This document shows, in pieces, positions 28,809 through 37,290 of a stretch of 64,000 nucleotides of DNA; position 1 is the stretch's first letter; every line of letters starts with the position of its first letter. The notes under the pieces are model-generated. The model ran no database searches and was not told where the DNA came from. It saw only the letters and a list, made by a program, of their open reading frames with translations. Origin of the DNA: Streptomyces sp. ICC1 (GTDB lineage Bacteria > Actinomycetota > Actinomycetes > Streptomycetales > Streptomycetaceae); NCBI RefSeq assembly GCF_003287935.1, contig NZ_CP030287.1, forward strand, positions 6,289,227 to 6,353,226. Direction: 5' to 3'. A program made the translations under genes and the position numbers.

Positions 28809-29174
28809 GTGACCGAGATTGACGCAAAGATCGATGCCCTTGTTCCCGCCTGGCTGTACCTCCCCGACATCGCGGAGATGCTCGACATCGAAGTGACCAA
28901 GGTTCGCCAGCTGGTCAAGGAAGGTCAGCTGCTCGCGGTGCGCCGCGGCGAGAACCGCTCCCTCCAGGTACCCGCCGCCTTCATCGACGGGGACAAGATC
29001 GTCAAGGGCCTGGTCGGCCTGCTGACCGTGCTCCGCGACGACCGGTTCACCGACACGGAGATCCTGGAGTGGCTGTTCACCGTCGACGACACCCTGCCCG
29101 GCACCCCGGTGCAGGCGCTGAGCGAGAATCGCGGCACGGAGGTGAAGCGTCGCGCTCAGGCGCTCGCCATCTGA
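28809..29174 (+). CDS. Rv2175c-family DNA-binding protein
   Basis: 121 residues from GTG at 28809 (GTG at 28803 also possible). The N-terminal winged helix-turn-helix reads LPDIAEMLDIEVTKVRQLVKEG; the C-terminal domain has ILEWLFTVDDTLPG. The mycobacterial relative binds DNA and is a substrate of kinase PknL. It stands before thiE, facing the same way. Confidence 0.85.
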   Translation: MTEIDAKIDALVPAWLYLPDIAEMLDIEVTKVRQLVKEGQLLAVRRGENRSLQVPAAFIDGDKIVKGLVGLLTVLRDDRFTDTEILEWLFTVDDTLPGTPVQALSENRGTEVKRRAQALAI

Positions 29175-29287
29175 CCTGATTCCGCAGCAACCAGCAGCCG
29201 TACACGCGGCACGACGCCACGCGCGGTGCGCGGGCCCCCACCGGGTCCGCGCACCGCGTTCGTACGACACACCACCCGGGGGTACCC

Positions 29288-29938
29288 ATGTCCGCCATCG
29301 CCGCCCAGTTGTCCGATGCCCGGCTCTACCTGTGCACGGACGCCCGCAAGCGGCAGGGCGACCTCCCCCAGTTCCTCGACGCCGTGCTCGCCGGCGGCGT
29401 CGACATCGTCCAGCTCCGCGACAAGGGCATGGAGGCGGGCGAGGAGCTGGAGCACCTCCAGGTCTTCGCCGACGCGGCCCGCCGCCACGGCAGGCTGCTC
29501 GCCGTCAACGACCGCGCCGACGTCGCGCACGCCATCGGCTCCGACGTGCTGCACCTCGGGCAGGGCGACATCCCCGTGCCCGCCGCCCGCGCCATCCTCG
29601 GCGGCGAGGTCCTCATCGGCCGCTCCTGCCACTCCGAGGCCGAGGTCGACGCGGCCGCCGCCGAGCCCGGCGTCGACTACTTCTGCACCGGCCCCTGCTG
29701 GCCCACCCCCACGAAGCCCGGCCGCCACGCCCCCGGACTCGGCCTCGTGCGCCACGCGGCCTCGCTCGCGCAGGCCCGGCCGTGGTTCGCCATCGGCGGG
29801 ATCGACGCGGCGAACCTGGACGAGGTGCTCGACGCCGGAGCCTCCCGCGTCGTGGTCGTACGCGCCCTGACCGAGGCCTCCGACCCCGGCGGCGCCGCCG
29901 CCGACCTGGCCAAGCGGGTCCGCGCCCGGCTCGCCTAG
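29288..29938 (+). CDS. thiE: Thiamine-phosphate synthase
   Basis: 216 residues, TIM barrel. Joins HMP diphosphate and THZ phosphate to thiamine phosphate. Visible motifs: [40 protein letters not shown] and [18 protein letters not shown]. The [12 protein letters not shown] loop binds phosphate. No thiamine riboswitch was seen in the 110-base leader. Confidence 0.93.
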   Translation: MSAIAAQLSDARLYLCTDARKRQGDLPQFLDAVLAGGVDIVQLRDKGMEAGEELEHLQVFADAARRHGRLLAVNDRADVAHAIGSDVLHLGQGDIPVPAARAILGGEVLIGRSCHSEAEVDAAAAEPGVDYFCTGPCWPTPTKPGRHAPGLGLVRHAASLAQARPWFAIGGIDAANLDEVLDAGASRVVVVRALTEASDPGGAAADLAKRVRARLA

Positions 29939-30060
29939 GTCCCCCTCCAGGTCCCCCTCAAGACGTCACTCCGGCCACTTCACCGAGCGGCCGTCTCATT
30001 TTCGTGTCCAAAGCGTGGACACCGCTTCGGCGTCCACATGACCGCGTCTAACCTGCCGGT

Positions 30061-30975
30061 ATGGCCCTTGGTACCGCTTCCAGCTGGTCGGATCGTGCGC
30101 ACACGGTCCGAGACCTCCTCGCGTCCGGGCGCTCGTACTCCTTCGAGTTCTGGGCCCCCAAGACGGAGAAGGGCGAGCGCAACCTCTGGAACGCGCTGCG
30201 CCGGGTCGAGGCGGTGGCCCCGAGCTTCGTCTCCGTCACCTACGGGGCCGGCGGGTCCACCCGCGGCGGCACCGTCCGGGCCACCGAGCAGATCGCCGCG
30301 GACACCACCCTGACCCCGGTCGCGCACCTCACCGCCGTCGACCACTCGATCGCCGAGCTGCGCAACGTCATCGGGCAGTTCGCCGACGCGGGCATCCGGA
30401 ACATGCTCGTCGTGCGCGGAGACCCGCCGGGCAACCCCATGGGCGAGTGGGTGGCGCACCCGGAAGGGGTGCACTACGCGGCCGACCTGGTCCGGCTGGT
30501 CAAGGAGTCCGGCGACTTCTGCGTCGGCGTCGCGGCCTTTCCCGAGATGCACCCCCGCTCCACGGACTGGGACACGGACATCCGGCACTTCGTGGACAAG
30601 TGCCGCGCGGGCGCCGACTACGCGATCACCCAGATGTTCTTCCACCCGGAGAATTATCTGCGGCTGCGCGACAGCGTCGAGAAGGCGGGCTGCGAGACCC
30701 CGATCATCCCCGAGGTCATGCCTGTTGTGGGCATCAAGCAGCTCGACCGGCTTCCGCAACTCAGTACCGCGGTCTTCCCCGCAGCCGTGAAAGAGCGCAT
30801 GCTCGCCGTCAAGGACGATCCGGCCGCTGTACGCTCCATTGGCATCGAGTTCGCCACGGAGTTCTGCGCGCGGCTGCTGTCCGAGGGTGTCCCGGGGCTG
30901 CACTTCATCACGCTGAACAACTCCACGGCGACTCTCGAGATCTACGAGAACCTGGGCCTGCACCAGCGGGCCTGA
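30061..30975 (+). CDS. metF: Methylenetetrahydrofolate reductase
   Basis: 304 residues. Reduces methylene-THF to methyl-THF for methionine synthesis. [17 protein letters not shown] carries the early catalytic Glu; [21 protein letters not shown] and [13 protein letters not shown] line the FAD and folate site. ATG at 30061. The 120-base leader shows GTGGAC/GTCCAC inverted segments but no S-box. Confidence 0.95.
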   Translation: MALGTASSWSDRAHTVRDLLASGRSYSFEFWAPKTEKGERNLWNALRRVEAVAPSFVSVTYGAGGSTRGGTVRATEQIAADTTLTPVAHLTAVDHSIAELRNVIGQFADAGIRNMLVVRGDPPGNPMGEWVAHPEGVHYAADLVRLVKESGDFCVGVAAFPEMHPRSTDWDTDIRHFVDKCRAGADYAITQMFFHPENYLRLRDSVEKAGCETPIIPEVMPVVGIKQLDRLPQLSTAVFPAAVKERMLAVKDDPAAVRSIGIEFATEFCARLLSEGVPGLHFITLNNSTATLEIYENLGLHQRA

Positions 30976-31024
30976 TCGGCCGACCCCGTTCCTGGGTGGT
31001 CGGCCGCACCGAGAGGGGCCCCGC

Positions 31025-31948
31025 GTGGGAATGACGGTCCTCTACATCGCGTTCGGTTTCGTCGCGCTGTGGCTGCTTGCCGAGGTCCTGATGCAGTACA
31101 AGGCCCGACTGCGCTGGCGCCTGCTCGCCTTCGCCGGCTTCGTCTGCGTCGTGGCCGGCGTCGTCCTGCCGTCCGTGCTCGTCATCGGCGCCGGCGCGGT
31201 CGCGTTCGCGATCGGCCAGACCCTGGTGACCCTCTCCTTCCGCAAGGGCTTCGTCGCCGGCTGGGCACTGCGCCGGGACAAGCCCGCGGCCGCCGCGCCG
31301 CAGAACCGGCGCCGGCGGGCCGCGGGCGGACCGCGCAAGGAGCCCGCGCTCCAGGTGACCGCGCTGGAGTACGGCCCCGAGACGGCGGCCGACGGGGACG
31401 GCGACCCCGAGCGGTACGCGGAGTTCGCCGAGTCCGCCGCCGCGTCCGGCGCCGGTTCCGAAGGCGCCGGGGCCCAGGAGTTCTACGCCACGCAGCCGGT
31501 GCCCGAGGAGACCGGCTCGTACGGGATCCAGAGCGTCCAGAGCACCGCCGCCTTCGCCTCGCCGTTCACCACGGCCGAGCAGGACGCCCACCAGTACGCG
31601 GCCTACTACGACCCGCAGGGCCAGGGCGGCTACGACTACACCACCGGCTATCCGGCCCCCGGCGAGCAGCAGGTCTACGCCGCCTACTCGGACCCGTACA
31701 TCGGCACCGGCGGGGCCGTCGCCCCCCAGCCGCCGTACGGCGACCAGACCCCGTACGGCGGCTACGCCCCGGACCCGTACGCGGCCTCCCAGCAGCAGGA
31801 TCAGCAGTACTCCATGGACACCCCGCCCGGCGGGGTCTGGGTCCCGCAGCAGCGCTCCACCGACGGGGCCGGCCAGCCCTACCCGCAGGACGAGCAGCAG
31901 CAGTACCCGTACCAGGGCACCGGCGAGTACGAGCAGTACCGCTACTAG
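31025..31948 (+). CDS. Membrane protein with long Tyr/Gln/Pro-rich tail
   Basis: 307 residues: two or three N-terminal helices to about residue 72, a basic patch (RRRRAAGGPRK), then more than 200 residues of low-complexity sequence rich in Tyr, Gln, Pro and Gly. GTG at 31025 follows GAGAGGGG. No domain was recognised. The disordered tail may mediate protein contacts at the membrane. Confidence 0.75.
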   Translation: MGMTVLYIAFGFVALWLLAEVLMQYKARLRWRLLAFAGFVCVVAGVVLPSVLVIGAGAVAFAIGQTLVTLSFRKGFVAGWALRRDKPAAAAPQNRRRRAAGGPRKEPALQVTALEYGPETAADGDGDPERYAEFAESAAASGAGSEGAGAQEFYATQPVPEETGSYGIQSVQSTAAFASPFTTAEQDAHQYAAYYDPQGQGGYDYTTGYPAPGEQQVYAAYSDPYIGTGGAVAPQPPYGDQTPYGGYAPDPYAASQQQDQQYSMDTPPGGVWVPQQRSTDGAGQPYPQDEQQQYPYQGTGEYEQYRY

Positions 31949-31957
31949 ACCCCGCAA

Positions 31958-31975
31958 GGGCCCCTGCCGGGGCCC
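31958..31975. terminator. Short convergent hairpin
   Basis: GGGCCCC at 31958-31964 and complement at 31969-31975 around TGCC, between convergent genes. Confidence 0.45.
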
Positions 31976-31986
31976 CCGTCACAGCA

Positions 31987-33405
31987 TTAGCGGGAGCCGC
32001 GGAACTCCGCGCCCTCCACGATCAGTCCGGCCACCAGGGCCCCCGTCATGCCCGCGTGCGCCAGCCCGCCGCCGGGGTGCGCCCAGCCGCCGGCGAGGTA
32101 GAGCCCCGGCACGGCGGTGGTGTTCGCGGGGTGGAGCAGCCGGCCCCCGGCCCCGGCCAGGGAAGGGGCGGGTACGGCGCCCGCCGCGGCCCCGGTGGCC
32201 GCCTCGATGTCGGCCGGGGTGCGCAGCTCGTGCCACAGCAGCCGCTCCCGCAGCCCGGGGACGGCGCGGGCGGCCGCGTCCAGCAGCTCCTCGGCGGACG
32301 GGGCGGGCCCCCCGCCGGTCACCACGGCGTGCACGGTGACCGCCTCGTGGTCCGCGTCGGGCCGGGTGGCGGGGTCGTCGGGGCGCAGCACGGTCACCGT
32401 CCGGTCGGGCTGCGGACCGGCCGGCATCGTCCGGTGCGCGGCCCCGTCCTCGCGGGCCCCGCGCAGCCCGGCGAACAGGGTGTACCAGCGGGCGGATCCG
32501 GCCGGACGGCCGGGCGCGGCGCCCGGGCCGAGGGGGATCCGCAGCGGCCCCGGGTCGACCGCGCAGACCACGCGGTCGGCTTCCACCGCGCCGCCGTCGG
32601 CGAGCAGCAGCCCGGCCGCGCGGTCCTCGCGTACGAGCACCTCCCGGACCTCGGCGCCGAAGACGAAGCCGACCTTGCGCTCCAGGCACCGCTCGTACAC
32701 GGCGGTGGCCAGCTCCCGCATCCCGCCGCGCACGTACCAGCTGCCGAAGGTCTGCTCCATGTAGGGCAGCACCGCCGCGGAGGCGGGCGCGGTCCGCGGG
32801 TCGATCCCGTACGCGCGCACCCGCTCGGCGAGCAGTCCGCCGAGGCCGTCACCGCCGAGCTCGCGCGCGGCGACCTCGGCCAGGGTGGGAGGCCGGCGGC
32901 GCAGCAGCCCGCTGCCGCGGAGCGCGGGATAGGGGTCGCGGCCCAGTGCCCGCGGGTCGGGGAGCAGCGGCTCCTCCAGCAGCGGGCGGCGGGTGGCGTC
33001 CCAGGCGTCCCGGGCCCGGCCCAGGACCGCGCTCCAGCGCTCGCCCGCGCCCGGGCCGAAGGCCTCGTCGAGGACGGCCGCGGCGCCGCCGTGCGAGGCG
33101 CCCGGAAGGGTGACGGTACGGCCGTCCGGGAGCACGTGCCGGACGGCCGGGTCGACCTGGACCAGCTCGGCGCACTCCTCCAGCGGCCGCTTGCCGGTCT
33201 TGACGAACAGATCCCGGTAGACGGCGGGCAGGTGCAGCAGCCCGGGGCCGGTGTCGAAGACGAAGCCGTCGCGCTCGTGGCGTCCGACGGCGCCGCCGTA
33301 GGTCGCCCCGCGCTCGTACACCGTCACCTGATGCCCCGCCACGGCCAGCCGGGCCGCCGTAGCCATCGCGCCCATCCCGGCGCCGATCACCGCAATTCCT
33401 GCCAT
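31987..33405 (-). CDS. CrtI-like FAD-dependent amine oxidase/phytoene desaturase family protein
   Basis: 472 residues. The N-terminal dinucleotide motif IAVIGAGMGAMATAARLAVAGHQVTVYE and a C-terminal FAD motif GLYLAGGWAHPGGGLAHAG are those of carotenoid desaturase-type oxidoreductases. No crt genes are nearby, so the carotenoid link is unproven and the substrate open. The DUF4126 gene lies 10 bases upstream on the same strand. Confidence 0.85.
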   Translation of the reverse strand: MAGIAVIGAGMGAMATAARLAVAGHQVTVYERGATYGGAVGRHERDGFVFDTGPGLLHLPAVYRDLFVKTGKRPLEECAELVQVDPAVRHVLPDGRTVTLPGASHGGAAAVLDEAFGPGAGERWSAVLGRARDAWDATRRPLLEEPLLPDPRALGRDPYPALRGSGLLRRRPPTLAEVAARELGGDGLGGLLAERVRAYGIDPRTAPASAAVLPYMEQTFGSWYVRGGMRELATAVYERCLERKVGFVFGAEVREVLVREDRAAGLLLADGGAVEADRVVCAVDPGPLRIPLGPGAAPGRPAGSARWYTLFAGLRGAREDGAAHRTMPAGPQPDRTVTVLRPDDPATRPDADHEAVTVHAVVTGGGPAPSAEELLDAAARAVPGLRERLLWHELRTPADIEAATGAAAGAVPAPSLAGAGGRLLHPANTTAVPGLYLAGGWAHPGGGLAHAGMTGALVAGLIVEGAEFRGSR

Positions 33406-33415
33406 GCGGGTGAGC

Positions 33416-34030
33416 CTATCGAGCGACGCGGGCCACTTCGGAAGCGAGTCGCTTCTCCTCGCGGCGCTGGGCCCGGCGGCGCAGGAAGCGGCGGATCCGG
33501 GCCCAGAGGTAGATCAGCAGGGCGAGTCCGGTGACCAGCAGGACGGCGCAGATGATCGCGGCGGCCTGCGGATTGAACATCGCGAAGGTGATGATCCCGC
33601 CCACGCCGAGGTCCTCGGCGGTGCTCATGACGACGTTGCTGAACGGCTCGGGCGAGGTGTTGATCGCCATGCGGGTGCCGGCTTTGACGAAATGGCTGGC
33701 CAGCGCGGTGGTGCCGCCGACCGCGCCGGCGGTGATGTCGGAGAGCGAGCCGCTCTGCCCGGCCAGCAGGGCGCCGACCACCGCTCCGGCCACCGGGCGG
33801 ATCACGGTGTGGACCGCGTCCCAGACGGAGTCCACGTACGGGATCTTGTCGGCCACCGCCTCACAGAGGAAGAGCACCGCCGCGACGATCAGCACGTCGG
33901 TGCGCTGCAGGGAGGCGGGGACCTCGTCGGTCAGGCCGGTCGCGCCGAAGATGCCGAGCAGGAGGACCACCGCGTAGGCGTTGACCCCGCTGGCCCAGCC
34001 GCTGGTGAAGACCAGGGGGAGGACACTCAC
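33416..34030 (-). CDS. DUF4126 membrane protein
   Basis: 204 residues with about five hydrophobic helices and the family N-terminus SVLPLVFTSGWASGVNAY. The C-terminus is strongly basic. GTG at 34030 gives the family start; an upstream GTG at 34048 adds six residues. Function unknown. Confidence 0.8.
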   Translation of the reverse strand: MSVLPLVFTSGWASGVNAYAVVLLLGIFGATGLTDEVPASLQRTDVLIVAAVLFLCEAVADKIPYVDSVWDAVHTVIRPVAGAVVGALLAGQSGSLSDITAGAVGGTTALASHFVKAGTRMAINTSPEPFSNVVMSTAEDLGVGGIITFAMFNPQAAAIICAVLLVTGLALLIYLWARIRRFLRRRAQRREEKRLASEVARVAR

Positions 34031-34112
34031 CCGGTCATCATGCCGCACGGGGGCGCCCGGCGGCCGGAAGCAGGAGGAGGGCCGGGGCGCGGTGCGGGGC
34101 GGCGCGGACAGC

Positions 34113-34152
34113 GGTGAGGGGACGGCCGCCTTCCGGCGGCCGTCCCCTCACC
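34113..34152. terminator. 18-bp hairpin terminator after DUF3040 gene
   Basis: Perfect arms at 34113-34130 and 34135-34152 (GGTGAGGGGACGGCCGCC and complement) with loop TTCC. It ends the DUF3040 transcript on the minus strand. Confidence 0.85.
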
Positions 34153-34171
34153 CGAGTCTGTTCACCGGGGC

Positions 34172-34573
34172 CTACTGCCCCTGTTCGTCACGGCGGCGCT
34201 GCCACCGTTCCTCGATCCGGGTCATCATCGACCGACGCTGCCGGTTCTGGCCTTGGGCCGAACCGCCTGCACTACCGGAGGCGGGCTGCTCACCAGGCCT
34301 GGGTGCCTTGCGCCAACCGGTGACCACGAGAACCGTACAGCCCAGCATGACGAGGAACCCCACCACGCTGATCCAGAGCACGTTCGGCACGATCACACCG
34401 GTCATGAGGAGCGCGATACCCACCACGATGCCTGCGACTGCCTGGTAGACCCGTCGCCGGGTGTACGTGCGCAGTCCGCTTCCCTCAAGCGCTGTAGCGA
34501 ATTTGGGATCTTCGGCGTACAGCGCTCGCTCCATCTGCTCGAGCATTCGCTGCTCGTGCTCCGAGAGCGGCAC
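34172..34573 (-). CDS. DUF3040 membrane protein
   Basis: 133 residues. PLSEHEQRMLEQMERALYAEDPKFA at the N-terminus is the family signature; two membrane helices follow (about 48-90), then a Gly/Gln/Arg-rich tail. GTG at 34573 with AGGAGG six bases upstream. Widespread in Actinobacteria; function unknown. Confidence 0.88.
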   Translation of the reverse strand: MPLSEHEQRMLEQMERALYAEDPKFATALEGSGLRTYTRRRVYQAVAGIVVGIALLMTGVIVPNVLWISVVGFLVMLGCTVLVVTGWRKAPRPGEQPASGSAGGSAQGQNRQRRSMMTRIEERWQRRRDEQGQ

Positions 34574-34889
34574 GGGAGTCCTCCTCATCCGTCGGTCGCG
34601 GGGGGTAGCGACCAGGGGTCCCCTTCAGGATAGGCGGGGAATCGCCCCCGTGATACCCGCCCTCTACGCCACGTTCTAAAAACACTGCCCTTAAAAAGTA
34701 CTGCCTGAGGAAAGCGCAGTGCCCTCTTGAAGCCTGTGTTGCGCGAAGCCGTACCGCCCTGCGAGCGGTCCTTGAGGGCGTTATTCCCCGGAGGTCCGCT
34801 CGGCATGCCGGTCGCTGACCCCGATCATACGGGTCACGGCGCCGATTCGTAGGGTGAGTGGCGCACCGCGTTCACGGAAGGTTCGCAGA
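34574..34889. other. 316-bp intergenic region
   Basis: It contains the DUF3040 promoter side and some AT-richer sequence around 34675-34705. I see no gene, hairpin or RNA in it. Confidence 0.6.
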
Positions 34890-35648
34890 TCAGGCGGGCT
34901 TCTCACCCAGGACGTGCAGCTGGGTGGCCACCGCGTGGAAGGCGGGCAGCTCGGCGGCGGCCTCTTCGAGGCGCAGCAGGGCCTCGACGGCGCCGGGCTC
35001 GGTGTCCACCAGAACGCCCGGGACCAGGTCCGCGAAGATCCGGACGCCGTGGACCGCGCCGACCGTCAGACCGGCGTCGCCCACGAGTGCGGAGAGCTGC
35101 TCGGCGGTGAAGCGGCGCGGCACCGGGTCGCCCGCTCCCCACCGGCCGGCCGGGTCGGTGAGGGCCGTACGGGCCTCGGTGAAGTGCCCGGCGAGCGCGC
35201 GGGCCAGGACGGCCCCGCCGAGCCCGGCGCCCAGGAGGCTGAGGATGCCGCCGGGGCGCAGGGCCGCCACCGCGTTGGCCACGCCTTCGGCCGGATCGTC
35301 CACGTACTCCAGTACGCCGTGGCAGACCACCACGTCGTACGCGCCCGGATCGACGACATCGAGCAGGCCCTGGGCGTCGCCCTGCACACCGCGGACCAGG
35401 TCGGCCACGCCGGCTTCGGCGACCCGGCGCTCCAGCCCGAACAGTGCGTTCGGGCTGGGGTCGACCACGGTGACCCGGTGGCCGAGGCGGGCCACCGGCA
35501 CGGCGAACTTGCCGGTGCCGCCGCCCGTGTCCAGCACGTCCAGCACGTCCCGCCCGGTCGCCTTCACCCGGCGGTCGAGCGCCTCCTTGAGGACCTCCCA
35601 CACCACGGCGGTGCGGAGGGAGGCGCGGGGGCGGGAAGTGTCCGACAC
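34890..35648 (-). CDS. SAM-dependent class I methyltransferase
   Basis: 252 residues. SAM-binding motif I is VLDTGGGTGKFAVPVARLG, followed by VTVVDPSPNAL and the motif IV region DVVVCHGVLEYVDDP. The small, single-domain form points to a small-molecule or quinone-type substrate, not assignable. GTG at 35648 has GAGGAG upstream. Followed on the same strand by no partner. Confidence 0.88.
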   Translation of the reverse strand: MSDTSRPRASLRTAVVWEVLKEALDRRVKATGRDVLDVLDTGGGTGKFAVPVARLGHRVTVVDPSPNALFGLERRVAEAGVADLVRGVQGDAQGLLDVVDPGAYDVVVCHGVLEYVDDPAEGVANAVAALRPGGILSLLGAGLGGAVLARALAGHFTEARTALTDPAGRWGAGDPVPRRFTAEQLSALVGDAGLTVGAVHGVRIFADLVPGVLVDTEPGAVEALLRLEEAAAELPAFHAVATQLHVLGEKPA

Positions 35649-35746
35649 GGCTGATGGCTCCTCGGCGTAGGGGGGCACCTCCCGGCGGCAGCCGGGGGAG
35701 GGTGAGCGGTCCGTGCCCACCCTATGGCCTCCGGCTGCCGGGCAGG

Positions 35747-36244
35747 TCATCCCGCGTCAGGACGCTCCGTGCGCGGCAGCGGCAGGCCCTGCGGGGGGCC
35801 CGCGGGCGAGACCGGCCGGAGCGAGAGCATCCGCTCCACCAGGCGCAGGAACATCTCCACCGCACGCACCAGATCATCCGCGTCCCGGCCGGTGGCCGCG
35901 CCCGCTATCCCCGCCTCGGCCCGCGCGCGGCGGGCCGCGCCGGAGGCGAAGAGGGCGCTCCACTCGGTCAGTTCGGGCGCTATCTCCGGGAGCACCTCCC
36001 ACGCGCTGCGGATCCGGGGCCTGCGCCGCGGGTTCACCGGCTCGGGCCGCCCGCGCGCGGCGAGCACGGCCGCGGCGGCGCGCAGCGCGGCGAGATGGGC
36101 GGTGGCGTACCGCTCGTTGGACCGGGTCAGCCGGGCGGCTTCGGCCAGGCCCTCGTGGGCCTTGACGAGCAGATCGAGAGCGGCGGGGGGTGCCGCCGAC
36201 TTCCGCGGGACGGGGTGGACAGGGGACGGGGACGGTGTGGCCAT
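35747..36244 (-). CDS. SAV_6107-family HEPN protein
   Basis: 165 residues, all-helical: NERYATAHLAALRAAAAVLAARG, then WSALFASGAARRARAEAG. The HEPN fold often marks RNases or antitoxin partners, but the catalytic RxxxxH is not seen here. AGGAGG lies six bases before ATG at 36244. A Streptomyces core gene of unknown role. Confidence 0.8.
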   Translation of the reverse strand: MATPSPSPVHPVPRKSAAPPAALDLLVKAHEGLAEAARLTRSNERYATAHLAALRAAAAVLAARGRPEPVNPRRRPRIRSAWEVLPEIAPELTEWSALFASGAARRARAEAGIAGAATGRDADDLVRAVEMFLRLVERMLSLRPVSPAGPPQGLPLPRTERPDAG

Positions 36245-36444
36245 GACGAACCTCCTGTCGTTGCGTGCGCTTTTGCGCTGCCTGGTGTGGCTCCGTGCGG
36301 TCTGTGCCGTCTTGCCTCTGTACGTGTCCCCATCGTGACGGCAGCCACTGACAATCGCTCTGACCTGGGCTTTCGCCCCCGTATCCGGGGGTCGGGCGGG
36401 CAACTGCCCCCCACCGCACACCGGATGTCACCGAAGATGCTAGT

Positions 36445-36470
36445 TTTTGAACTGACTGGTCAGTTCAAAA
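36445..36470. promoter_or_regulatory. 26-bp TetR operator palindrome
   Basis: Perfect arms TTTTGAACTGAC (36445-36456) and GTCAGTTCAAAA (36459-36470) around TG, ending just upstream of the ribosome site (AGGAGG, 36473-36478). It lies where the promoter of the ABC-YhgE/Pip-TetR operon must be; the TetR encoded at 39383 is the natural ligand-responsive repressor. Confidence 0.75.
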
Positions 36471-36483
36471 GAAGGAGGACGGT

Positions 36484-37290
36484 GTGGACAGCCCGCACGG
36501 CGCGGCCGTCAAAGCCGAGGACTTCGGACTCAAGGGCCCGCGCGGCTGGGTGTTCCGGGGCATCGGGATCGACGCGGCGCCCGGCTCGCTCATCGCGGTC
36601 CAAGGCCCCTCCGGAAGCGGCCGCACCTGTCTGCTCCTCGCCCTCACCGGCCGGATGAAGGCCACCGAGGGCCACGCCGAGATCGGCCGCCACCGGCTGC
36701 CGAAGAGGATGGCCGCGGTCCGCCGCGTCGCCGCCCTCGGCCCGGTGCCCGGGGTCAACGACCTCGACCAGGCCCTCACCGTCGCCGAGCAGCTGCGCGA
36801 GGGCGCGCTCCTCCAGCGCCGCTACGAGGGCCCCGTCCGCGCCCTGCTCCGCCCGCGCGGCGAGCGCCGCGCCTCCGCCGCGGCCCGGATCGAGGGCGCC
36901 CTGGCCGCCGCCGGACTGGACGTCGCGACCCTGCCCAAGGGCCCGCGCACCTCCGTGCGCGACCTGGAACGGCTGGAGTCCGTACGGCTGTCGGTGGCCC
37001 TCGCGCTGCTCGGCTCGCCGCGCCTGCTGGCCGTGGACGACCTCGACCTCAAGCTCTCGGGCGCCGAGCGCGCCGAGGCCTGGGACCTGCTCCGTTCCCT
37101 CGCCGCCCGCGGGACCACCGTCCTCGCCGTGTGCGGCGAGGCACCCGCCGACGCGACGGTCCTGCGGACCGTCCCGGCCACCGCCGATCCGGCGGCGGAG
37201 CCCGTCACCGTGCCCCGGCCCCACGACGAAGAGAAGAACGACCACACGAAGGGGGACGACGATGCGCTCGCCGAAGCTGGCCGCGCTTGA
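36484..37290 (+). CDS. ABC transporter ATP-binding protein
   Basis: 268 residues. Walker A is QGPSGSGRTCLL, with Arg in place of the usual Lys; the expected LSGGQ is degenerate (VRDLERLESVRLS) and Walker B reads RLLAVDDLDL without the usual Glu. It may bind ATP poorly. It overlaps the YhgE/Pip gene by 29 bases. GTG at 36484. Confidence 0.8.
   Translation: MDSPHGAAVKAEDFGLKGPRGWVFRGIGIDAAPGSLIAVQGPSGSGRTCLLLALTGRMKATEGHAEIGRHRLPKRMAAVRRVAALGPVPGVNDLDQALTVAEQLREGALLQRRYEGPVRALLRPRGERRASAAARIEGALAAAGLDVATLPKGPRTSVRDLERLESVRLSVALALLGSPRLLAVDDLDLKLSGAERAEAWDLLRSLAARGTTVLAVCGEAPADATVLRTVPATADPAAEPVTVPRPHDEEKNDHTKGDDDALAEAGRA

Noticed and set aside
29939..30060. S-box or other riboswitch before metF
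   Set aside because: Only short GTGGAC/GTCCAC complementarity; no conserved aptamer core seen.
31987..33405. Carotenoid biosynthesis cluster
   Set aside because: Only a CrtI-like gene is present; no crtE, crtB or other pathway genes nearby.
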